Origin: Brachypodium distachyon | Taxonomy: Eukaryota > Streptophyta > Magnoliopsida > Poales > Poaceae | Length of the DNA stretch: 64,000 nucleotides | Reading direction: 5' to 3' | NCBI RefSeq assembly: GCF_000005505.3 | Contig: NC_016131.3 | Span: forward strand, 58,079,355-58,143,354 | Shown: positions 56,842 through 64,000 of the stretch, in pieces | Layout of the letters: every line of letters starts with the position of its first letter | Numbering within the stretch: position 1 is the stretch's first letter | Notes under the pieces: generated by a model | What the model saw: the letters and a program-made list of their open reading frames with translations, nothing else | Told to the model about the DNA's origin: nothing | Database searches by the model: none | Program-made: the position numbers and the translations under genes

Positions 56842-58238
56842 TACTAAAACAATGGCTCATTCTTTTTGGTGTTCCCTGCGCTGTAAGGATACAGAAAAGA
56901 AAAGAACGCGAGGCCCTTAGATAAAGATTAGAATCAAATTAATGGGAGGAAAAATGAGGCAGAGGAGGAAAAATAATGCAGGTGTAGTGATGAGTAGCCT
57001 CGAGGCTCCATCTGCGTGAGATTATTCACCACATGTAGCAATAGCCTCGACAAAGTGTTGAAGTTTTTTATTTTTGAAAAGTGTTAATTGACAATGAGAG
57101 CCTACTCGGTGGCGTTGGTACAAAACAAAATCATTGGGTTCAGACCCCTTTTTTATTGTGTATTTTCAGTAATAAGCAGCACAAGGACCAAATTAGTGAA
57201 GTGTTTAACTATTTCATTGGGTTGATTTGAACCCAATGAAAAATGAACCCAATGATTATTGTATGGCAGCTCCGCCACTGAGCCTACTAACGGCTAGCTA
57301 CCATTGTGTAGTATGTCTGGCATTTTCGATCGCATGCACTTTGGCCGTGATCATGGTGAGACAGGCACGCATGACGACGCATGCATGGATGGTAATCATC
57401 ATTGCGATTAAGTGGTTAAGAAGATACTTACATCCGTCAATCGTTTTTAATAGCAATGTCGGACGCGACAGTTGCTCAACTGAAGCAAAGCCAGACAAAG
57501 GAAAAAGAAGGGCGCCAAAAAGATCCATGGATCATGTTCAAACTAAAATTAATAATCGATTAAATTTCACAGAACCACAATTTTTAAAACAGTCTTCTCA
57601 CATAGCCACAATTTTTTTACTAATTTGTCCGAAAAAACACACACACATTTTAAGTCTAACCGTCTCAAGTGGTCCAAAATAGATGGTTAAACCCATTCAA
57701 CAGGGTCCCTTACATGTGAGTCCCACCTATCTGGTGCGATGTCGGCTAAAACCCGACCCATTAACCCGTCACCCGGACTCCGAAAGTTGGCTGGCCGTCG
57801 CCTTGTTTTCATGCATAATAATCAAGAGAGGCATATGTGCATAGAGGAAGATAATCTAGTTAGATGTAGTACATTTATTCTCATGCACAAATAAGCGGCG
57901 GAAATCACGGGCATGCACCACCGACCGATCGTACGTGTTTTTTTTTTCTGTGTAATCCCGGACGCGGCATTCGCTCAACTAAAGCAATGCAAAGCAAAGG
58001 AAGAAAAGGGCGCCAAAAAGGGCCATCGATCGGGGCCAGGGGATGTTCAAACTAAAATTAATAATTATGTCGTGGGGTTTTAGACCGGCCTGTCCACTGG
58101 CCCTTAGCTTGGGTAGGCATTTTGCAGTAGTACTACAATTAGTTAAGCGACTGACCTGCACACGACACGGCTCAGCGACCATGTGATTGCGTGGTCATTT
58201 TTGTTCAAATGCTTGTACTTGATTAGTGAGTAATAATA

Positions 58239-58366
58239 CTGACCATTCCGTCCAACAAAAAATTTCTCAACTTTGACTAAATTTGAATGCTATCTATACA
58301 CTCAGTCATGTCTAGATACATTTAAATTTTAACAAACTTGAGACATCTTTTGTTGGACGGAGGAAG
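58239..58366. mobile_element. Stowaway-like MITE (128 bp)
   Basis: Arms ccgtccaacaaaaaatttct and the complement of the right side (ccgtccaacaaaagatgtct) bracket tttgaatg/atttaaat palindromic sequence, bordered by TA. It is closely related to the element at 58599. Confidence 0.8.
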
Positions 58367-58598
58367 TATGTTATCTGGTCTCGCATCGACGTCCTTGTAC
58401 GACAATACTGGCCGAAAAATAATCCTATACAAATCTCGAGGCCCAGTTCAAAATCTCAAGAAACTTATAAGATCCAACATGCTCTCTTTGCTCCTCCTAA
58501 TTTCCCTCCCAACTTATTGATATGAACATGGTTCGAACACCTTCAAATTAAGCTAATGGAGTAAGTAATACAAATGTGCTATTGTGCTAATTGTACTA

Positions 58599-58724
58599 CT
58601 TCTTCCGTCCAACAAAGAATGTCTCGAGTTTATCAAAATTCGAATGTATCTAAACATGAGTTAGTGTATAGATGCATTCAAATTTAGGCAAAATTGAGAC
58701 ATCTTTTGTTGGATGGAGTCAGTT
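58599..58724. mobile_element. Stowaway-like MITE, second copy (~126 bp)
   Basis: Arms ccgtccaacaaagaatgtct and the complement of the right side (ccatccaacaaaagatgtct). Same family as the copy 360 bp upstream; the right end has decayed (ggagtcagt). Confidence 0.75.
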
Positions 58725-59645
58725 GGCAAGAACATATAGAGTACTACTGTACTACAAGAGTAACAAAATTTACACGTGTGTCTGATTTTATTTTTACTTT
58801 CTACTATGCTCTATACATGCATGCATGCGGCCATGTGCAGCCTCGTTAATCATCTCAATTTCTCCCCTCGATCAACGACCAAACATTCTGCCTCTGTCTG
58901 TCTCATGCCAGCAGAACATATATACTCAAGTTTATACTTTTATTATATAAAATATGTGTCATGCATGTTTGCTAATTCTTGCATAAAAGGATGTTTGCAT
59001 GCGGCCATTCTTGTAGGAGTAGTACGTTATAAATTAAGTCTACTATAGACCTAATGTACGTATAGATATAATCTCATCATCTTCTTTAGCGAAAAAGCTA
59101 CAGGAGGTTATGTTTTCTCAGTGCATCTTTAACGGGGCACGCGTACATGTCATCACTTATCTCTTTATTTTAATCTCATCTCTTTTTTATTATATAAAAG
59201 ATATTTATTTGATACTTTTCTCTTTCATAACAGGACTGATGTCATTCTCTTTTCTAGTCTTGGTACGTGTAGTAGTTGTATTTTTCAGAAAAAATCATTT
59301 CTTTAACTTTTGGTTCCATCTCAACCCAAAAAGCAAAAAAATAAATATAAGTACTTATTAAGTACCTTTGTTGGAGATGCGCTTAGAGAATCTACGTGTT
59401 TCTTTTCTTGTTAGGCCCATCATTAGAACCCTTTTCTTTTACTGCTGGAGTACTGCTGGGGTATATGGCTGTCACGTGGGAATGGCACTTTGATTTTTGG
59501 TTCTCTTGCAAGCTAAGCTTCCTCCTTCGCAGAAACATACAAGTCCATTATTCTATTGCATAATATATACTGCATCATGTGGAACATTCTCCTGCTAAAA
59601 GAAGCCACAAGTATATAAATTATTTGAAGCATCTGCTATGTAGTA

Positions 59646-59754
59646 CTCGCTCCGATTTCATATGTCTCAAATATGTCTAAATATGGATGTATTCATGTCT
59701 AAAAAACATCTAAATACATGTAATATTTCGACAATTAATATGGATCGGAGGGAG
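59646..59754. mobile_element. Stowaway MITE (109 bp)
   Basis: Left end ctcgctccgatttcatatgt, complement of right end ctccctccgatccatattaa, TA on both sides. The interior has catctaaatacatgtaatat, as in many grass copies. Confidence 0.85.
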
Positions 59755-60423
59755 TATATGGTAATAGAGAAGCACAGTCAGCTGTCCCGTCATTCAAACA
59801 GTACATTTGAACTGCTCAGCAGAAGCAGTTGCACTAACCCTGTTGATAATTTTGGAAACAAAATCCAGACGTTTCTTAAAAAGTTGGAAATTGATCAAGT
59901 GTACATGATCCAACACATGTTCCTACTACCACTACCAGGAAGCAAGTAGTAACAGCACTACTCAATGTGTTTAAAGACTAACCACTGCATAGAAAAAAGA
60001 ACGGAGAACAAGTAAAAAAGGGGAGACAGCGAGAATTCAAATTTGTACCTTTACTGGCCAGAGTACAGAGGGTTCACACTCTGTAAAAAATAAGCGAGCT
60101 GACTGGTGAGCATATGCAGCACACTGAGCAAGTGAGCTGCAGTGTAATTAGAACAGTTGTGGACTGACAAAAGGAAGCAGAGAGAGAGAGAGCTAGCTCG
60201 GGCCCGACCTGTCTTCCTCCTCAGCTCTTTCCGCCGAGGCCGCCGCCGGCACACGCCTCAACGCGCATTCCCCGCTCCCTTTCTTTACCGGCTGCCACCT
60301 CCATTTATATGCTCTCTTTGCTCCTCCTGATTTCCCTCCCAATTTGTTAACCCAAAGCACAGCCACAGCTACTACTACAGAGTGAGAGCAGAGTAATACA
60401 CGGAGGAAAGCAACGGCCGGGGC

Positions 60424-60430
60424 TATAAAG
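60424..60430 (+). promoter_or_regulatory. TATA box of the SKU5-like gene
   Basis: ggctataaagccgcc lies about 70 bp before the first ATG, implying a leader of about 40 bases. Confidence 0.6.
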
Positions 60431-60496
60431 CCGCCACCAATCTCTGTCTCCTTCTGCTTCAATCACTGGTTCCAGATCTGGTGTTGTTCTGTGGCC

Positions 60497-63040
60497 ATGG
60501 CGAGAGAGGCGGCGCCGAGGAGGAGGCCATCTCCGGCCATGGCGATGCGGTGGGCGCTGCTCGTCGCCATGGCGGCGGCGGCGGGAGCAGAGGACCCGTA
60601 CCGCTACTTCACCTGGAACGTGACCTACGGCCCCATCAGCCCCCTCGGCACCACCCAGCAGGTATATATATCAATCTCAATCAAGAACCAATCCACCTCT
60701 CCCTGCATTCGCCATTTTTGGGCAAATGAATGAATGTTCCCTACTGCATTCTCCTTCATTCCCATTTTGCTTCTTCTTCACCTTCTGACTTCCTACTGTA
60801 GCAATCTATACTACTGGAGCAATTTGTTTTACTGCTAGTGGAAATCAGTAGTACAGAAACTCGAATTCTTGGCTTGGACTGAACTGAACTGAATTGAATT
60901 GACCCTGTCTGCCATTTTTGGGCAAATGGATGAATGCTCCTTTCCTTCCTTGTGCATTCTACTTCTCATTTCGCTTCACCTTCTAAGTTCTCACTGCTAT
61001 CAACTAGGAGTAGCATATATTTTTTTACTGGTCGTAGGAATCAGTACAGAAACTCAAAACTTTTGGCTTGGACCGAACTGAATTGACCATGTCTGCCACT
61101 GATCTGATCTAACGGATCTTTCTTTCTTTTTTTTCTCTCCAACAATGCAGGGCATCCTGATCAACGGGCAGTTCCCTGGGCCAACCATCGAATGCGTCAC
61201 CAACGACAACCTCATCGTCAACGTCTTCAACTACCTCGACGAGCCTTTCCTCATCACATGGTATATACCATCTTCCTCCTTTTCTTGCTCACCAATGGCG
61301 GCCAACGACTCTGCCCATCAATTCTTAACTGGGAATGCAATGGTAGGAGCGGGATCAAGCAGAGGAAGAACTCATGGCAGGACGGCGTGGCGGGCACCAA
61401 CTGCCCGATCCCGGCCAACGGCGGGAACTACACCTACAAGTTCCAGGCCAAGGACCAGATCGGCACCTTCATTTACTTCCCTTCCCTCGCGCTCCACCGC
61501 GCCGCCGGTGGCTTCGGCGCCATCAACATCCGCCAGCGGCCCTCCATCCCCGTCCCTTACCCACCGCCTGCAGCCGACTTCACCCTCCTCGTCGGCGACT
61601 GGTACTATGCCGCCGGAGGTCATGCCGAGCTCCAGCAGAGCCTTGATTCTGGCGCGCCGCTCCCGTTCCCCGATGCGGTGCTCATCAATGGCGTGCCCTC
61701 CGGCGCCACCTTCGCCGGCGACCAAGGTCCTGTCCAAGATCAAACAACCACTCATTTTAATGAATTTGTTCAACTTCTTGTAAAAATCTTGCTGCGAATT
61801 GTTGATTGAGCTCTAGAATCTGTTGTGCTTCAGGGAACACATACCTGCTCAGGGTGTCGAATGTGGGGATGAAGACGACGGTCAACGTGAGGATCCAGGG
61901 CCATTCTCTGAGGCTGGCGGAGGTGGAAGGCATGCACCCGGTGCAGAACATCTATGACTCCCTCGACGTCCACGCCGGCCAGTCGGTGGCGTTCCTCGTC
62001 GACCTTGACCAGCCAGCCATGGACTATGCTGTCGTGGTGTCCACGCGCTTCAATGCTGACGGCGCACCTCCGCTGGTGGCGGTCGGGACGCTGCACTACA
62101 ATGGCGCCACCGCCAGGGCCCCCGGCCTGCTCCCGGCGCCACCGCCGGAGGACATTGAGTGGTCGATGAACCAGGCGAGGTCCTTCCGGTGGAACCTGAC
62201 GGCTAGCGCGGCGCGGCCCAACCCGCAGGGGTCGTTCCACTATGGCACCATCCCGACGTCGAGGACGCTGGTCTTCGCCGGCTCTGGGCTTGTTGTCGTC
62301 GCCGGGCAGAGGAGGTATGCGGTGAATGGCGTGTCGTTTGTCATCCCCGACACGCCGTTGAAGCTCGTGGACAACTACAACATTGCCGACGTGATCGAGT
62401 GGGACAACGTCCCAGCAAGGCCAGATGGCAGGGCGCCCCGGCAGGGGACGCCAGTGGTCAGGCTCAACTTGCATGAGTTTATCGAGGTCGTGTTCCAGAA
62501 CACCGAGGATGAAGTGCAGTCTTGGCATCTTGATGGATATGATTTCTGGGTTGTCGGGTAAGCTACAGCAGTTTCTTTCCACTACCATCTGAAATATTTG
62601 TCATGCTCCAAAATATCTCTGACAGGAACTCATTCATTGGTCATGGCTGATGATCTTGTCTCTGGATTCAGGTACGGCAATGGCCAGTGGACCGAGAATG
62701 AGCGGCCAAACTATAACTTGGTCGACGCGCAAGCGAGACATACAGTTCAGGTATGTGTATATCATAACCACTTTCAGAGTAAATCAAGAACCAATTTGAA
62801 GACTGAACTCCGAATATTTGCAATTGGTTTCATCAGGTGTACCCGAACGGATGGTCGGCAATCTTGGTGTCGCTGGACAACCAAGGGATGTGGAACCTGA
62901 GGTCCGCGAACTGGGACCGGCAGTACCTCGGCCAGCAGCTCTACCTGAGGGTCTGGACGGCAGAGCAGAGCTTCTCAAACGAGTACAGCATCCCAACAAA
63001 TGCCATACTCTGCGGAAGAGCTGCCAGCCTTCAACACTGA
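60497..63040 (+). CDS. SKU5-similar multicopper-oxidase-like protein
   Basis: Six exons: 60497-60661, 61151-61260, 61347-61726, 61834-62557, 62672-62750 and 62837-63040, all in frame, 553 residues. A signal peptide (MRWALLVAMAAAAGAEDPYR) follows a basic extension; in-frame ATGs at 60539 and 60545 are alternative starts. Cupredoxin-domain landmarks are GILINGQFPGPTIECVTND, LITWSGIKQRKNSWQDGV, NCPIPANGGNYTYKFQ, FHYGTIPTSRTLVF and WHLDGYDFWVVG. SKU5/SKS proteins are secreted, wall- or membrane-associated relatives of laccase and ascorbate oxidase involved in directional cell growth. As in that family, several copper ligands are replaced: the first HWHG motif is TWSG. The protein ends CGRAASLQH with no hydrophobic GPI-type tail, so it is probably a soluble apoplastic SKS member. 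Confidence 0.93.
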
Positions 63041-64000
63041 GGAAGAAGAAACAAGTCAATACTACTATATATACAGCTGAAATGAAGATGATAATTACGA
63101 TTTTCAGGAAATATGTACTCTAGCTAAAACTGATGTGCCACTATTCTTTCATGATTTCAGTATTTCTCATCTCCTTCTGTTTTTTGGCCTTTGGACAAGG
63201 CCTCAGGCTCCACCTCAATGCTATTCAAGTGTTCAGTGCTGTTGTTTTCTGAAATGAAATTAATGTGTCTGGTAATTTTCAGTTCAAGCCCTGTTTTTGA
63301 AAGATAGTGGAGCTATCTTTCCAAGTGGCCTAACCAAGCATGACTGCATGAGATGGACACTTGCTGAATTAAGTAGAGTGCACTTTGTAACTAGTACTCT
63401 TTGGGATCTAGTGAAATACATAGTTTTCCTGCATAATTTTGTTTGAAGAAGAGGCTGGTCAAGTTCCAGCCGAAAATTGACCAGTGTCATGGAGAACTCA
63501 TGAGATCAAGTTGGGCAGCTGCCAGCTTTGGCTAGGGATCTTGTCATCAGTGATATATGTCGTTCCCTGCAAGCTGAAACGTGAGCAATCCGGCTAGCAA
63601 GAAGCATAGCCTGAGCCTGGTAATAGAAGTTTTTTTAATAGGCTTGTTTGGAAACAGCTTTATGGGGAGACAGAGGCTGAAGATGAAGAATACACAGGCC
63701 TGCTTTAGAAAAAGTATTCTGGAGCAGTAATTTACTAATGTTAACTGCACCACATGCAGAATCTTGGGGTCATGAAGTGAAGCACATGCAATGGAGGTTT
63801 GTCATGAGATGATGCACTGCAGAGCGGTGCATTGCCCTGGAGAGGCAGCGCGAAGAGGATTGGGGAGCAGGTTACGTGCAATACCTCGTCCAGAGTGGTT
63901 GTTGCTGTTGGAGAAGAGCAGCAACTATAGCACTAGCAGCATGAAGAACCTGTATTCATGGTCCAATCTTTTTGTTGTTGAAAATAAGATCATTACGGCG
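63041..64000. other. 3' flank of the SKU5-like gene
   Basis: Probable 3' UTR, then noncoding DNA to the window end. A possible polyadenylation signal region (gaaatgaaattaatgtg) lies near 63252. No other gene is supported. Confidence 0.4.

Larger units (their letters stand above)
55949..60496. other. Intergenic region rich in MITEs and duplications
   Basis: Contains four Stowaway-type elements (listed separately), a GC-rich segment (56110-56760) without recognised product, a segment shared with 54450-54540 (57330-57440), and a ~100-bp tandem pair at 57470-57560 and 57960-58070 (gggcgccaaaaag, tgttcaaactaaaattaata). Region 57110-57270 has words of a common retroelement-derived repeat (cggcagctccgccactgagcc type). 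The last ~150 bases are the promoter of the SKU5-like gene. Confidence 0.5.

Overview
This is nuclear DNA from a flowering plant, almost certainly a grass. The GC-rich first exons, GT-AG introns, abundant Stowaway-type miniature transposons (CTCCCTCCG termini at TA sites), Harbinger, CACTA and LTR elements, and proteins closest in style to cereal families all point to Poaceae. I cannot name the species from the sequence alone; a compact pooid genome would fit.

Left part (1-18.5 kb). The 3' end of an LTR retrotransposon (1-1020) is followed by three tandem F-box/FBD-type genes on the + strand, all with the same three-exon, phase-0 architecture (2795-5214, 11573-14291, 15888-18512). Only the third looks fully intact. 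The first has a pair of compensating indels and a shifted tail; the second loses its C-terminal domain to a stop. The leader/promoter of the third gene (14.9-15.9 kb) has a relative at 6.1-6.85 kb that is cut off from the second gene's coding region by about 4.7 kb of foreign DNA. That insert contains a MITE, a ~1 kb 22-bp minisatellite and unidentified fragments.

Middle (19.7-33.6 kb). An 11-exon MAPKKK5-like kinase lies on the minus strand (19699-26203), convergent with the third F-box gene. It is followed by a nuclear plastid DNA fragment (trnI-GAU region), then two ~920-bp noncoding direct repeats (27.67-28.60 and 32.72-33.63 kb). These enclose a Harbinger-type element, an OCP3-like homeodomain gene (29800-31078, 5' end not joined in frame) and a decayed DUF4666 MAPK-substrate gene (32241-32637).

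Gene-poor stretch (33.6-47 kb). Mostly transposon debris. Its best structure is an old ~1.5 kb tandem duplication (43.1-46.9 kb) in which the two copies supply empty target sites for each other: one identifies a CACTA MITE, the other a decayed PIF/Harbinger element with transposase remnants.

Right part (47-64 kb). A GARP/G2-like transcription factor of the NIGT1/HHO type (47174-48864) is followed by a four-copy ~600-bp tandem array (51.9-54.1 kb), each complete copy carrying a 50-bp Stowaway. The array is partly homologous to the upstream region of a cystatin-like gene (55418-55804) that is broken by a nonsense codon at its protease-binding loop. More Stowaway elements follow, then a six-exon SKU5-similar multicopper-oxidase-like gene (60497-63040). 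The genes do not form a pathway; a MAPKKK and a MAPK-substrate relic lying near each other is probably coincidence. I found no convincing new biological system. The most informative observations are the displaced promoter, the empty-site pairs and the promoter-like array.
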